A stretch of DNA of 64,000 nt from Sulfolobus sp. S-194 (GCF_012222305.1 NZ_CP035730.1:806001-870000), one strand, 5' to 3'. Counted from the stretch's first letter, positions 46,108 to 56,365 are shown. A program made the numbers and translations. Notes: a model not told the origin generated them from the sequence alone.

Positions 46108-48453
46108 ATGGTCTCTATAGATAAATACGAAATCTTCCTTGATTTTGATTTTAAGAATTTAATATATAAGGGATATGAGAAGATATATTTAAGCACTGAT
46201 AATGAAGTAGTTCTAGATGCTGTGGGACTAAATATAATTTCTGTTAAGACTGATGGAAAGAATATTCCATTCAAAGTTTCTAATAACCAACTATTCGTTC
46301 AAACTGGAAAATTTGACGGAGTTTTAGAAATAGAATTTGAAGGAAAAGTAAAGGAAAGGGGCTTAGTGGGTATTTATAAAGCTCCTTATGATCATAGTTA
46401 TATAATTACAACTCAATTTGAATCTGTTCATGCTAGGGAATTTATACCTTGCATAGATCATCCAGCATTTAAAGCTAGATTTAAATTAAGCGTAAAAGTG
46501 GACAAGGATTTAGATGTAATATCTAATATGCCTGTAGAGGATGTAAGAGAAGAAGGCGATAAAAAAACTGTAACTTTTCAAGAGACTCCTAGAATGTCTA
46601 CATATTTGTTATATTTGGGTATAGGTAAATTTGAAGAAATTAAGGATAAACTTGGAGAAGTTGATATTATAGTTGCTACAGTTCCAGGAAAAATAAGTAA
46701 AGGTAAATTCGCTCTAGATGTTGCAAAGAAAATAATTGGTTATTATGAGGATTACTTTAGTATAAAATATCAGTTACCCAAGGAACATCTAATAGCTATT
46801 CCAGAATTCGCTTTTGGAGCTATGGAGAATTGGGGTGCTATTACCTTTAGGGAGACTGCTTTGCTGGCTGATGATTCTTCTTCAGTAAATCAGAAAATGA
46901 GGGTCGCTTCTGTTGTTGCTCACGAATTAGCTCACCAATGGTTCGGAGATTTAGTAACAATGAAATGGTGGGATGACTTATGGTTAAATGAGAGTTTTGC
47001 AACATTTATGAGTCATAAGGCTATTGCTGAATTATATAAGGAATGGGATTTCTGGGGCACTTTTATAAACAGTGAAACTTCTGGAGCTCTATTTAGAGAC
47101 TCCTTGACTACAACTCATCCAATAGAAGCTCATGTAACTTCGCCAGAAGAAATTGAGCAATTATTCGATGATATAAGTTATGGTAAAGGAGCTAGCATTT
47201 TAAGGATGATTGAAGCTTATTTAGGAGAAGAAGATTTTAGAAAGGGCATTCAAATCTACTTAAACACTTATAAGTATAGTAATGCTACTGGAAGTGATTT
47301 TTGGAATAGTTTAGAAAAAGGTTCTGGCAAACCGGTAAGTGAAATAGTAAAGGATTGGATAACTAAGGACGGTTACCCCGTAGTTTATGTTTCCGTTAAT
47401 GGTAGTAAGATAAACTTAGAGCAGGAGAGATTTTACTTAAAAGGAAATGGAAAGAATACAGTCTATAAGGTTCCTTTAACGCTTGAGGTAAATGGAAGAA
47501 AAATAATATATTTACTTGAAAAAGAGAAGGATAGTATTGAGATTGGAAGTGATATAAAGAATATAAAAGTAAATATAAATAGAACCGGATTCTATAGAGT
47601 GTATTATAATGATTTATCCCTAGTTTTCAACTCAAAACTTTCCCATTTAGATAAATGGGGACTACTTAACGATTACTTTAACTTCTTCTTAGCTGGTAGA
47701 GTAAATTACACAACTTATGAAAGTATAGCAAAGCAATTTATGAAGGACGATAATTACTTAGTAGTGGATGAACTTGCCAGTGAGTTATACTATCTCTGGA
47801 GAGTTAATAGAGATAGGTATAAACTAGTATATGAGTTATTACCATATCAAGTAAAGAGATTTTCGAAGAAAAAGGATGAATTATCAAGAAGGACTTACAG
47901 TTATTTACTAAATACTTTTGCATTTGTGGATGAGAAGTTTGCTAGCGGGCTCGCTGTGGCATTTGAGAAATATGATACCTTAGATCCTAATGTAAAGGAA
48001 GCTGTCGCAATTGCATATGCCGTAACTTATGGTGAAGATGCTTATGATGATCTTCTTAATAAGTATAGAAGCGAAAAGTTCGATGAAGAGAAAACCAGAT
48101 TACTATATGCTCTCTTAAGTTTCAGAGAACCTTATTTAGTTGTTAATACGATGAGTTTGGCATTAACTGGCGAAATTAAGAGACAAGATGTAGCTAGGAT
48201 ATTGCCTTATGCAAGCTATAACCCATATTCACGTTTAGCATTGTGGAAGTGGCTTAAGACTCATATGGAGTTCTTAAGAAGCATCTATGCCGGTACAGCT
48301 ATATTAGGTAGAACCTTAAGGAGTGTAATACCCTTCTTAGGACTTAATAACACAGAAGTTGTTGAGTATTTCACTACTAATAGATTCCCAGAAATGGAAG
48401 TGGAGATAAAGAGCGGGTTAGAGATTTTAGATTCACTGAGAAGAATTATCTAA
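46108..48453 (+). CDS. M1-family zinc aminopeptidase
   Basis: Gluzincin that removes N-terminal amino acids from peptides (tricorn-factor/ApeS type). The substrate-binding FGAMENWGAITF and the zinc motif HELAHQWFGDLVTMKWWDDLWLNESFA region (HExxH...E) are complete. About 781 residues with the usual N-terminal beta domain and C-terminal helical part. Start ATG 46108. Convergent with, and overlapping by 21 bases, the membrane protein gene. Confidence 0.94.
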   Translation: MVSIDKYEIFLDFDFKNLIYKGYEKIYLSTDNEVVLDAVGLNIISVKTDGKNIPFKVSNNQLFVQTGKFDGVLEIEFEGKVKERGLVGIYKAPYDHSYIITTQFESVHAREFIPCIDHPAFKARFKLSVKVDKDLDVISNMPVEDVREEGDKKTVTFQETPRMSTYLLYLGIGKFEEIKDKLGEVDIIVATVPGKISKGKFALDVAKKIIGYYEDYFSIKYQLPKEHLIAIPEFAFGAMENWGAITFRETALLADDSSSVNQKMRVASVVAHELAHQWFGDLVTMKWWDDLWLNESFATFMSHKAIAELYKEWDFWGTFINSETSGALFRDSLTTTHPIEAHVTSPEEIEQLFDDISYGKGASILRMIEAYLGEEDFRKGIQIYLNTYKYSNATGSDFWNSLEKGSGKPVSEIVKDWITKDGYPVVYVSVNGSKINLEQERFYLKGNGKNTVYKVPLTLEVNGRKIIYLLEKEKDSIEIGSDIKNIKVNINRTGFYRVYYNDLSLVFNSKLSHLDKWGLLNDYFNFFLAGRVNYTTYESIAKQFMKDDNYLVVDELASELYYLWRVNRDRYKLVYELLPYQVKRFSKKKDELSRRTYSYLLNTFAFVDEKFASGLAVAFEKYDTLDPNVKEAVAIAYAVTYGEDAYDDLLNKYRSEKFDEEKTRLLYALLSFREPYLVVNTMSLALTGEIKRQDVARILPYASYNPYSRLALWKWLKTHMEFLRSIYAGTAILGRTLRSVIPFLGLNNTEVVEYFTTNRFPEMEVEIKSGLEILDSLRRII

Positions 48454-49125
48454 TTTTTTAAAAATCTCTTTTATCTTTTCCTCATTTAGTTCTTCGAAAA
48501 AAGTAAGCTCTTGCAGGTTTTCTTTACTACATAATCTCAAAGGTGTAACTATACCTTTTCCATCTACTATTACTACAGTAAACCCAACCTTTTTATTTAC
48601 TTTTACAACTAAATTTTTTAAGATTTCTTGCCTTATTCCTTCTATTTCTGTTTCTCTTTGAGTAATCATAGTTTTAAGAACAGCAATTTGATTGTTGAAA
48701 TTATGAATTAACCTATTAAAGTAATAAATAAAAACTCCACTGACTACAACACCAGATAATATTGGAATCCAAAACAATTTAAATAATAATAATAAACCCG
48801 TAATAACAGAGATACCAATAATAATTACAGGTAAAATTATCTGTAAAATTTGAAATTCTCTTTCTTTTTTGAGATTATAATTCATTTCTTTTTGATAATT
48901 TTGTATTTCATCCATGCCGTAAGAGGACTTCTTACTTTCTAACCAATCTGCCCAATTAGTATCTCTTGTAATAACATTAACCTTTATACCTTTAGAAGCT
49001 TTTAGGAGAAGTATTTCAGCTATCTCATCACTTAACTCTTTAGTCATAACTGTAACGGCTCTCTCAGCAGAGGCTAACATGTCTTTAATCTTATTGAATA
49101 AATCTAAAGATTCTATTAACTGCAT
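48433..49125 (-). CDS. Membrane protein flanked by degenerate PLD-like halves
   Basis: N-terminal region SAERAVTVMTKELSDEIAEILLLKASKGIKVNVITRD resembles the first half of a PLDc domain, but no HxK catalytic motif is present. Two closely spaced membrane helices (IILPVIIIGISVITGLLLLF, IPILSGVVVSGVFIYYF) follow, then a charged coiled coil and a VGFTVVIVDGKGIVTPLR strand pair. Function unknown; perhaps a membrane-anchored binding version of a PLD domain. LeuRS is immediately upstream. Confidence 0.65.
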   Translation of the reverse strand: MQLIESLDLFNKIKDMLASAERAVTVMTKELSDEIAEILLLKASKGIKVNVITRDTNWADWLESKKSSYGMDEIQNYQKEMNYNLKKEREFQILQIILPVIIIGISVITGLLLLFKLFWIPILSGVVVSGVFIYYFNRLIHNFNNQIAVLKTMITQRETEIEGIRQEILKNLVVKVNKKVGFTVVIVDGKGIVTPLRLCSKENLQELTFFEELNEEKIKEIFKKLDNSSQ

Positions 49126-49133
49126 AATATCAC

Positions 49134-51971
49134 CTATAATATTGCTATTCCCGGTTTATATGGTAATGCCAAATCCTTTTTACCAAGAATATTTGGCGCT
49201 TTCTCATCAGTAGAAGAATAAACTATCATTTCTCTTAAATCTAATTTATTCATTAAGAAATTAATATTTTGTGCTATAACCTCTTCTTCATCAATATCAG
49301 TTGTTATTATCAGATCTCTTATAGTAATAGGAAGTATATTAGCTAACTCATATATTCTCCTTGCTGTTTTATCGTCTATATTATTTTCTATAATAAAATC
49401 TCTTAATGATTTTCTATCTTTTATTGCAATTATTGCCTTTTTCAGTAATTCTTTTAAATTATTATCGTCATTAACATAAATTACGACTTTCTCTGCTTCT
49501 TTCCCTAATTCAGACGATAATCTACTTACATCCTCAATTATACTTCTTAAATACTCAACTTTAAGTAATGACTTCTCATTATATTCCACTTCGTTTACGC
49601 TAGGGAATCTTTCTTGAACTATAAATGTATTGTTAATTTTGTGCCATAATTCTTCTGCTAAATGAGGCGTTATAGGAGCCATTAACCTTAACCATATTGA
49701 AATTATTTTTTTAACAACATCTTTATTTATTTTTGCATTTGTGAGTTCAATGTAATCTTTTATTGTTTCATATATTGTGTAATAGACCGTCATGTATACT
49801 GTTCGTAAATCTAAGCTCTCATAAGCCTTGTCTACCTCTTCAATATATTTCCTAAAAATAGAAAGTAACCATTCATCTGGGTCCCTTTTCTCATTAACTC
49901 CCTCAATTTCAAGTAATTTAGAAATAAGATCATGGATCTTTTTCAGCTGTTCTATGATACTTTTTGCGATATTTGAGTTAAATTCAATATCATCTGAGAT
50001 AGAAGAGGTAGAAGTGAGGGCAACTCTAACAGTTTCGACACCATACTCATCAATAGCCTTATTTAATGGGTAAATGTTTCCGAAACTTTTGCTCATTTTC
50101 TTTCCTCCAACTCTAATGAATCCATTAGTAACAATTTGTCTAGGTAAGAATTTCTCCCCAAATATAGCAAAATGATGGAATAGATAGTATGGTAAATGGT
50201 TTTGTATTAAATCTCTCCCACTATGTCTAGAATCTACTGGATACCAATACTTAAATTCGCTCTTGACTTCTTCTAATTGCTCTTTAGGAATTCCTAGTTC
50301 TTTAGATACCTCATCAACTGTACCCCTATCAAGTAGAATATAATCCCAGAATTTATCACTAAGTAGTGACACAGGATATTTGAGTCTATGAATAATTGTA
50401 TAAAACGCAGTGTAAATTGTTGAGTCACTAAGACTATCAATTATTTCTTTTTCATCCCAAGGTAATCTAACTCCTAAACCTCTAGATCTCGTAAATGCCC
50501 TAGGTTGAAGATTAAAGATTATCTTTTCTATTTCTTTCTTCGAATCAGCAGGAATAAAATTGATTTTATCCAAGGATTTGAGAACAGAAGTCTTCCAAAT
50601 TGGATTAGAGTAATCTATAAACCATTGACCTTTAATAACCTTAACTACGATTTCTGCTCCACATCTGCAATATACTGGTCCATTACTAATTTCATAGATA
50701 GTGATTCTTGAATTTAACATGTCCAATAATTCTCTAGTCTTTTCTCTTGCATCTTTAACAAGCTTTCCAGCAATTTTATCTTTTACAAACTCTTTCATAA
50801 AATCTGGGACTAGGTCAACTAGGTCTTCTCTCATTACCCCTTTGTGATATTCGATTCTATAAATTGTATCAATGTAATCTTTCAACTCAGCTGGGTTTTT
50901 TGTCTGGGCTAATCCTACTGCCTCCACTCCAGGTAATTCTCCTAATTCATCAGTCTTGATAACTGGTATTAACTCAAATTCCTCTTTAAGTTCTGTTAAA
51001 GCAATGTAATGTAAGGGTTCATGTGAAGGTACTGCCATAACAACGCCAGTTCCTATGCCTGGATCTACAAGCTTACTAGGCAATACTTTTATCTCCTTTT
51101 CTGTTACGGTGTTTTTAGCTATCATCCCTACGAGATCTTTTCCTTTCTTCTCTCCTTCTACTCTGAAATTCATCTGATACTTTAACTTATCATAAGTTTG
51201 CTTTGATATGATCACTTTCCTATTCAGACTATCTGTAGCAATAACGTAATCTGCTTCGGGATTGACAAGAAGTGCTACTGCACCAAATATAGTTTCTGGT
51301 CTTGGAGTAGCTGCTATAAAAAAGTAATCCCCAGAAGGAAAGTAAATTCCGTCTAAGTCTGTTATTTCTGGTTCTATGTCACCCCTTGTATCATGCATAC
51401 CTACTGGAAATTCATCCCTTGGACAGTAAGCTACTGGTGAGTCTTCCCTCTTTATATATCCTAATTCCATCAATTTTCTATATTGCCACTGTACAAATTT
51501 CTCAAAAATTGGATCAACTGTAGTAAATTCCCTTCGCCAATCTATACTCAATCCTAATTTTTTGGCAGTGTTCTTCATATCATTTTTGAAATACTCTGCA
51601 AGATATGTTGGATCCGAAAATTTTTCAATTTCCTCTTTAGGTATTTGATAAATATTTACAAAAGTTGATATTATCTCTTCATCTCCTCTCTTAACAGATT
51701 CGGAAATTGAAAGAATTGGCGTCCCAGTGAATTGGAATGCAAAAGGGAAAAGTACATTATAACCTTTCATTCGTAAATACCTTGCATAAATATCTGCAGT
51801 TATGTAAGTTCTTCCATGGCCAATATGTAATGGACTATTTGTATAGGGAAAAGCAACTGTAATAAATTTCTTAGGCTTATCTGTTTCGGGATTAGCTTCA
51901 TATACTTTGTTATTTTCCCATTCTTTTTGCCATTTAAAAGCAATCTCATTAAAGAAATTTGCAAGACTCAT
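49134..51971 (-). CDS. leuS: Leucyl-tRNA synthetase (archaeal type), altered editing site
   Basis: Charges tRNA-Leu. HIGH motif LHIGHGRTYITADIYARYL, KMSKS in KKMSKSFGN, CP1 editing motif TPRPETIFGAVALLV. 945 residues is the normal archaeal length. The editing domain's universal Asp, expected in the AHxPxD motif, is His (PSHEPLHYIAL; codon 51011-51009). Sulfolobales carry two LeuRS copies, one of them divergent; this substitution suggests reduced proofreading or the divergent copy. The synthetic site looks intact. Confidence 0.92.
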   Translation of the reverse strand: MSLANFFNEIAFKWQKEWENNKVYEANPETDKPKKFITVAFPYTNSPLHIGHGRTYITADIYARYLRMKGYNVLFPFAFQFTGTPILSISESVKRGDEEIISTFVNIYQIPKEEIEKFSDPTYLAEYFKNDMKNTAKKLGLSIDWRREFTTVDPIFEKFVQWQYRKLMELGYIKREDSPVAYCPRDEFPVGMHDTRGDIEPEITDLDGIYFPSGDYFFIAATPRPETIFGAVALLVNPEADYVIATDSLNRKVIISKQTYDKLKYQMNFRVEGEKKGKDLVGMIAKNTVTEKEIKVLPSKLVDPGIGTGVVMAVPSHEPLHYIALTELKEEFELIPVIKTDELGELPGVEAVGLAQTKNPAELKDYIDTIYRIEYHKGVMREDLVDLVPDFMKEFVKDKIAGKLVKDAREKTRELLDMLNSRITIYEISNGPVYCRCGAEIVVKVIKGQWFIDYSNPIWKTSVLKSLDKINFIPADSKKEIEKIIFNLQPRAFTRSRGLGVRLPWDEKEIIDSLSDSTIYTAFYTIIHRLKYPVSLLSDKFWDYILLDRGTVDEVSKELGIPKEQLEEVKSEFKYWYPVDSRHSGRDLIQNHLPYYLFHHFAIFGEKFLPRQIVTNGFIRVGGKKMSKSFGNIYPLNKAIDEYGVETVRVALTSTSSISDDIEFNSNIAKSIIEQLKKIHDLISKLLEIEGVNEKRDPDEWLLSIFRKYIEEVDKAYESLDLRTVYMTVYYTIYETIKDYIELTNAKINKDVVKKIISIWLRLMAPITPHLAEELWHKINNTFIVQERFPSVNEVEYNEKSLLKVEYLRSIIEDVSRLSSELGKEAEKVVIYVNDDNNLKELLKKAIIAIKDRKSLRDFIIENNIDDKTARRIYELANILPITIRDLIITTDIDEEEVIAQNINFLMNKLDLREMIVYSSTDEKAPNILGKKDLALPYKPGIAIL

Positions 51972-51997
51972 ACATAACTCTAATAAAAACAGATATA

Positions 51998-53050
51998 TTA
52001 AGGTATAACCTCGGTAGAGTCCTCTGTGGGGTCATAGTATAAGTCACTTAATTTAATAACACCCTGTTTTACAAGTTCAGTTATTTCTGGGACTAGAGAT
52101 AAAACACTCTTCAGATATTCCTTAGTAACTTCGTCAACAATCTTAAATCCTTCATCTCCCCAATATTTCTCTTTAATAGCATACAAACATCTCCCTCCAC
52201 AATAATCTTTATATTCACAGCTTCTACATTCCTCGGGTAAAGGTTCATCAAGAAGCCTAAAGGAATCTAAGGTACCTAATTCAGCCCACTTTTCCCTAAC
52301 TGCTATAGGGCATGAAAGTACTCTACCATCAGTAGATATTGATATACTATCATATCCTGCACCACAAGCTACTCCTCTATATTTCTTGAAGAAGTGAGCA
52401 CTTAAAACACCTAATATTGGCACAATCTTAACAACTCTTCCTTTCCTCAACTCTGAAATAAAATAGTCGATAAGTTTTTTCAATCCGGGCAAATAGGACT
52501 TATAGGCCCATTCTTCGAAATTCCATCTCTCACTCCATATTACATTTAATTGCCAATGTATTTTATCAAATACTCCAAGAGAAATTAAATGCATAACCTC
52601 TTCATAGATATCTGAGTCTTCAGTTACAGCCATTCTTGCTATAGTTTCAACTCCTAACTCTTTTAAGTACTTAGCATGCTTTACAACAACTTTATAAACT
52701 CCCTTACCTCTGTGTTTATCTGTTATTTCCTCTCTTCCATCGATTGAGAGAAGTGCTACGCTCATCTTTTTCCAGTATCTTTCTGGTAATAGTTTTACAG
52801 CAACACCATTAGTTTGTATACCCCATCTCTTAGCCTTTACATTATCCATTACTTGCGTTATAAATTTAGGATTCATTAATGGTTCTCCACCGTAGAAAAT
52901 GACAGTAGCATTTTGGTCTTTTTCGATTGCATTTTTAAGTTTCTGAATATCATACTTCACATTCCAAGGAACTATATGACTAGGGAAAGATCCTCCGCAA
53001 TAATCACATGTTAAATTGCACTTTCCTGTTGTTAAGACTAACCATAACAT
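51998..53050 (-). CDS. Radical SAM/SPASM peptide-modifying enzyme (AF1577-like)
   Basis: Radical SAM enzyme: CNLTCDYC (4Fe-4S cluster binding SAM) at the N-terminus, GGEPL SAM motif, and a SPASM-type C-terminal cysteine set ([42 protein letters not shown]). This matches the TIGR04084-type peptide-modifying family as I remember it. It adjoins, head-to-tail, an M20 peptidase (0-base gap). No obvious peptide substrate ORF is adjacent. The family function is predicted only. Confidence 0.85.
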   Translation of the reverse strand: MLWLVLTTGKCNLTCDYCGGSFPSHIVPWNVKYDIQKLKNAIEKDQNATVIFYGGEPLMNPKFITQVMDNVKAKRWGIQTNGVAVKLLPERYWKKMSVALLSIDGREEITDKHRGKGVYKVVVKHAKYLKELGVETIARMAVTEDSDIYEEVMHLISLGVFDKIHWQLNVIWSERWNFEEWAYKSYLPGLKKLIDYFISELRKGRVVKIVPILGVLSAHFFKKYRGVACGAGYDSISISTDGRVLSCPIAVREKWAELGTLDSFRLLDEPLPEECRSCEYKDYCGGRCLYAIKEKYWGDEGFKIVDEVTKEYLKSVLSLVPEITELVKQGVIKLSDLYYDPTEDSTEVIP

Positions 53051-54319
53051 CTAGATCACTCTGAGAAATTCTTTCATCCATGATATAGCTTTATAGTAGT
53101 CATCAACGTAGATATTCTCGTTAAATGAGTGGATATTAGAACCATAATAGTCAACTCCTATACCATCTGCTATTTGGTTCAATTTCAAATACCTAGCTAT
53201 CATTTCCATCGGTCCAGTACCTGGACTATTTGGTAGAACTACTGGATCTTGGCCATAGGCATTCTTTGCTGATATAATTAATGCCTTTGCTATTTCACTA
53301 TTAGTTGAAGTTCTGTATGGTCTTACTTTCCCATGTACTATGATTTCTACGTTATATGGTGATATATACTCTTCCAAATATTTCAGTATCTCATCCGGGT
53401 CTTGTTCAGGTACAAGCCTAAAGTCAATTTTTACGAAAGAATATGAGGGAATGACTGTTTTAGAGCCTTCTCCAGTATAACCGGCATAAACTCCGTCTAT
53501 ATTACACGTTGGGTTAGATACTAATTTTATCATAGCATCTGTGTCCTTTATGCTTTGTCCTATTGCATCTTCTAGGTATTTCTTGTCAATTTTTAAATAT
53601 TTTTTCTCTTCTTCACTTAACCATTTGACTTTATCGTAGAAGTGTGGGATCAATACTTTGCCATCTTCAGTTCTTAAAGCTCTTAATAAGTAAACTAAAT
53701 CCCAAGCTGGATTTTGGGCAATAGGAGCATACATGGAATGAAGATCTTTACTCGTTGTTTTTCTTAATTCTACATAAAGTAATCCCTTTACTCCTAAGAC
53801 TATCTGTGGAGCATTATTAGGAGCTCTACCTGATCCTTCCCAAAGAACATAATCTGCTTTTAATTTTTCAGAGTAATCTTTAAGAAATTCTTCCATATTA
53901 GGACTTCCTATTTCTTCTTCACCCTCATATAGAAACTTTATATTTACGTTTAACTTTCCCTCCTTCATAATCTCTATAATGGCTTGCAACCTAGCCATTA
54001 AAGTACCTTTATCATCGCCTACACCTCTAGCGAAAATTTTACCTTCTTTTACTGTTGGCATAAAGGGATCAGTATTCCATTTATCTAATGGCTCAGCTGG
54101 TTGTACATCGTAATGGTTATATATTAGCAACGTCTTTTTTGCACCAACATTTATTTCTCCATAAATGTAAGGATTCTTTGCTTTATGCCTTATTAGTTCA
54201 GCTTCAATCCTATGACTTTTCATATAATCAACAATAAATTTAGCACCTTCTTCACCTTTTCCTTTAGCTGATGTAGTGTCTATTTTGAGGAATTCAAAGA
54301 GGTCTTGTAAATAGTCCAT
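53051..54319 (-). CDS. M20-family metallopeptidase (dipeptidase/carboxypeptidase-like)
   Basis: Di-zinc exopeptidase: NHYDVQPAEPLDKW (metal His/Asp), ARGVGDDKGTLMA (bridging Asp), YEGEEEIGSPNMEEFL (catalytic Glu pair) and the dimerisation domain between. 422 residues, closer to CNDP-like dipeptidases than to DapE. Located directly before the radical SAM gene on the same strand, which ends one base away. Likely to process small peptides. Confidence 0.88.
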   Translation of the reverse strand: MDYLQDLFEFLKIDTTSAKGKGEEGAKFIVDYMKSHRIEAELIRHKAKNPYIYGEINVGAKKTLLIYNHYDVQPAEPLDKWNTDPFMPTVKEGKIFARGVGDDKGTLMARLQAIIEIMKEGKLNVNIKFLYEGEEEIGSPNMEEFLKDYSEKLKADYVLWEGSGRAPNNAPQIVLGVKGLLYVELRKTTSKDLHSMYAPIAQNPAWDLVYLLRALRTEDGKVLIPHFYDKVKWLSEEEKKYLKIDKKYLEDAIGQSIKDTDAMIKLVSNPTCNIDGVYAGYTGEGSKTVIPSYSFVKIDFRLVPEQDPDEILKYLEEYISPYNVEIIVHGKVRPYRTSTNSEIAKALIISAKNAYGQDPVVLPNSPGTGPMEMIARYLKLNQIADGIGVDYYGSNIHSFNENIYVDDYYKAISWMKEFLRVI

Positions 54320-54351
54320 AAGGTTTTTAATGAAATCGAGTAAATTAATTT

Positions 54352-54657
54352 ATGCTTAAATATGTTGAGTATACAAGGCACTCAATGGCAGAACCTTTAG
54401 CTACAATCAATATATACAAAAAAGTTGAGGATGGAAAGGTAGTTTCGACTTTCAAGATTTTGGTATATAAAAACATGAGCATAACTGTTTTTGAGACCGA
54501 TAAATTAGAAGGTGGACAAGTTGTTGAAATGACATCAGAGAAGATCGAGTCTATAATAAAAATTATAAATAAGTATTATGATGAAAAAACGGACGATTTA
54601 ACAATCTTGGGAGAAGAGAGAGTAGTAGATGATATAATAGATAAATTAAAAACTTAA
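54352..54657 (+). CDS. Conserved-looking hypothetical protein, 101 aa
   Basis: Soluble 101-residue protein with alternating strands and a C-terminal helix (SEKIESIIKIINKYYDEKTDDL). Not recognised, no Cys, no motif. Starts with ATG 54352; divergent from the M20 peptidase gene by 32 bases. A C/D box sRNA candidate lies right after its stop. Confidence 0.6.
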   Translation: MLKYVEYTRHSMAEPLATINIYKKVEDGKVVSTFKILVYKNMSITVFETDKLEGGQVVEMTSEKIESIIKIINKYYDEKTDDLTILGEERVVDDIIDKLKT

Positions 54658-54673
54658 GATTCAGTTAAAAAAT

Positions 54674-54730
54674 CAGATGACGAAAACACTGGGACATCTG
54701 ATTGATGAAGAACCATTCATGCGCTGATTT
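54674..54730 (+). ncRNA. C/D box sRNA candidate with a 23S rRNA-like guide
   Basis: C box ATGACGA (54677-54683, one mismatch), 14-nt guide AAACACTGGGACAT, D' CTGA (54698-54701), C' ATGAAGA (54705-54711), 12-nt guide ACCATTCATGCG, D CTGA (54724-54727). The second guide is complementary to CGCATGAATGG of archaeal 23S rRNA (domain IV, near the H71 region), 11 of 12 bases by memory. A TATA-like AAATTAAAAA precedes it by 25-30 nt. Lies in a convergent gap. Confidence 0.65.
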
Positions 54731-54938
54731 AGCCAAAAATAAATTTACCCCATTTATGTCTAAATACTGCTCCTATTATAAGGAAAACTACAGCCATAGG
54801 GACTGCAATATATGGCACTAATTGCCATCCTGGAAATTTTTCCAATTGTTCAGCAACCCATATTGTAATTGCCAGAAATACAGCTAGCGGACCCATAGTT
54901 ATAAACCAAGTAGTTGCACTCCATTTCTTAGAAGTCAT
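54729..54938 (-). CDS. Small membrane protein with two transmembrane helices
   Basis: 69 residues: WFITMGPLAVFLAITIWVA and LVPYIAVPMAVVFLIIGAVF are the two hydrophobic helices, with a basic tail (RHKWGKFIFG). Not recognised. Downstream of and on the same strand as the PriX gene (24 bases between). Function unknown. Confidence 0.65.
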   Translation of the reverse strand: MTSKKWSATTWFITMGPLAVFLAITIWVAEQLEKFPGWQLVPYIAVPMAVVFLIIGAVFRHKWGKFIFG

Positions 54939-54962
54939 AAAACCTATTTGGAATTCATAAAT

Positions 54963-55412
54963 TTAAGTTTGTTTATTTAAAACTTTGGAAATGAGAGAAT
55001 ACATTTCCTTATCTTTTTCTTGAATTCTTTTTAGACTCCATGGTTTTAAGCCCTTATTTTTTACTCCCCTTAATACAGATTTTAGCCAAGATTCATAAAT
55101 CTTTCCTCCACCTTTTTTATAGTAAAAATCCTCCAATCTTTTTATAGCTTCATCCTCAGATAATCCTTTAATATTTACAAGATATCTACTTCCTACATAC
55201 AGAATAAATCTTTTTCTAGCATCTTCTAACCCTTCATCCAATACTTTATCAACCCATTCATAGTTTATTTTTCTCAGTTTTGGAGGAAAAATGCCCTCTA
55301 CCTCAAAAAGTAAATTACCATTTTCATCGTAAACCTTCGATGTTTTTCCGTCAAATATAACATAACCAGCTGGTGTATCATCGGGATAATGTAAAAATAT
55401 TTTAACTTTCAT
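54963..55412 (-). CDS. priX: DNA primase non-catalytic subunit PriX
   Basis: Resembles PriX, the third subunit of the Sulfolobus PriSLX primase: [35 protein letters not shown], then [25 protein letters not shown], a pattern shared with the PriL-CTD-like PriX fold that binds the initiating nucleotide. 149 residues is about right for PriX (about 154). ATGA overlap with the upstream TtuA-like gene implies cotranscription. PriS and PriL are not in this window. Confidence 0.75.
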   Translation of the reverse strand: MKVKIFLHYPDDTPAGYVIFDGKTSKVYDENGNLLFEVEGIFPPKLRKINYEWVDKVLDEGLEDARKRFILYVGSRYLVNIKGLSEDEAIKRLEDFYYKKGGGKIYESWLKSVLRGVKNKGLKPWSLKRIQEKDKEMYSLISKVLNKQT

Positions 55413-56365
55413 TTTATATTAATTGTTTGTCCAGTCATTTTTAACCTTACTGCACAAAATGAACAGATTTCTCTATCTTTAGTTGTGGGCCTACCGCAAA
55501 TCTTACAATAGCTTATTTCTTCTTCTTTTATATACTTCTCCTTTAAAGCTGGTTGGATTTTATTTATGAAATTCTCTACTAACATTAGCATATACCCCGG
55601 TATTGCCTCTTCAAGTTCTTCCAATTTTCTCCTTATAGTATCTTGAGTAGCACCACCAACTCTGAATGTATGTGGGCAAGAATCATATAGGAACGGAATT
55701 CCTTTCACTAAGGCATAAGTTAAAATTTCTTTCTCATATGTTAGAAAGAGTGGTTTAACTTTTGTTACTTTATATCCCTTTTCCGGTGGGGTTATGATAT
55801 CTAGCCTAGCTAAATCTCTTACATCCCCATTGAAATATCCAGTCATTATAAATTGTGCCATATCATTTAAATTATGACCTGTCACTATAGTATCTGCTCC
55901 TTCCTCTTCAGCAATTTCCGTTAGAGTATATCTTTTTACTAAACCACATGTGCTACATACTGGTCTTCTTATTTTATGCTTTGCCTCATCAATTGTAAAC
56001 CCATATCTCTGTTTTATCCTCACAATTCTATATTTAACACCTAACATTTCAAAATTCTTTAAAGCAAACTCAGTACTCTTTGAGGAATACTGTTTACCCA
56101 TATCTATACCCAAATCAATGTTTATACCAATTATTTCAAATCCCTTCTTCTCACTAAGCTTCTTCATTAGATAAAGCAAAGTTGTACTATCTTTTCCTCC
56201 AGATACTGCTACAGCTATTTTCTTCGAGTTCTCAAACATCTTATACTTATCAACTATTCTTTCAAACCTTCTTTCAAACCACTCAATAAAGTGATCTTTA
56301 CATAACGCCAGATTAGAGTAAGGGATTTTTATAATAGCCTTATTATCACACTTACTACATTTCAT
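55409..56365 (-). CDS. tRNA 2-thiolation enzyme, TtuA/Ncs6 type
   Basis: ATP-pyrophosphatase that adds sulfur to tRNA. N-terminal zinc site CSKCDNKA...ALCKDH, PP-loop [10 protein letters not shown], catalytic cysteines in [11 protein letters not shown] and LYDSCPH, and a C-terminal CKICGRP...ICSFC zinc site. 318 residues. The sulfur would come from a ubiquitin-like carrier (TtuB/SAMP type) not in the window. It overlaps the PriX gene by 4 bases. Confidence 0.9.
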   Translation of the reverse strand: MKCSKCDNKAIIKIPYSNLALCKDHFIEWFERRFERIVDKYKMFENSKKIAVAVSGGKDSTTLLYLMKKLSEKKGFEIIGINIDLGIDMGKQYSSKSTEFALKNFEMLGVKYRIVRIKQRYGFTIDEAKHKIRRPVCSTCGLVKRYTLTEIAEEEGADTIVTGHNLNDMAQFIMTGYFNGDVRDLARLDIITPPEKGYKVTKVKPLFLTYEKEILTYALVKGIPFLYDSCPHTFRVGGATQDTIRRKLEELEEAIPGYMLMLVENFINKIQPALKEKYIKEEEISYCKICGRPTTKDREICSFCAVRLKMTGQTINIK

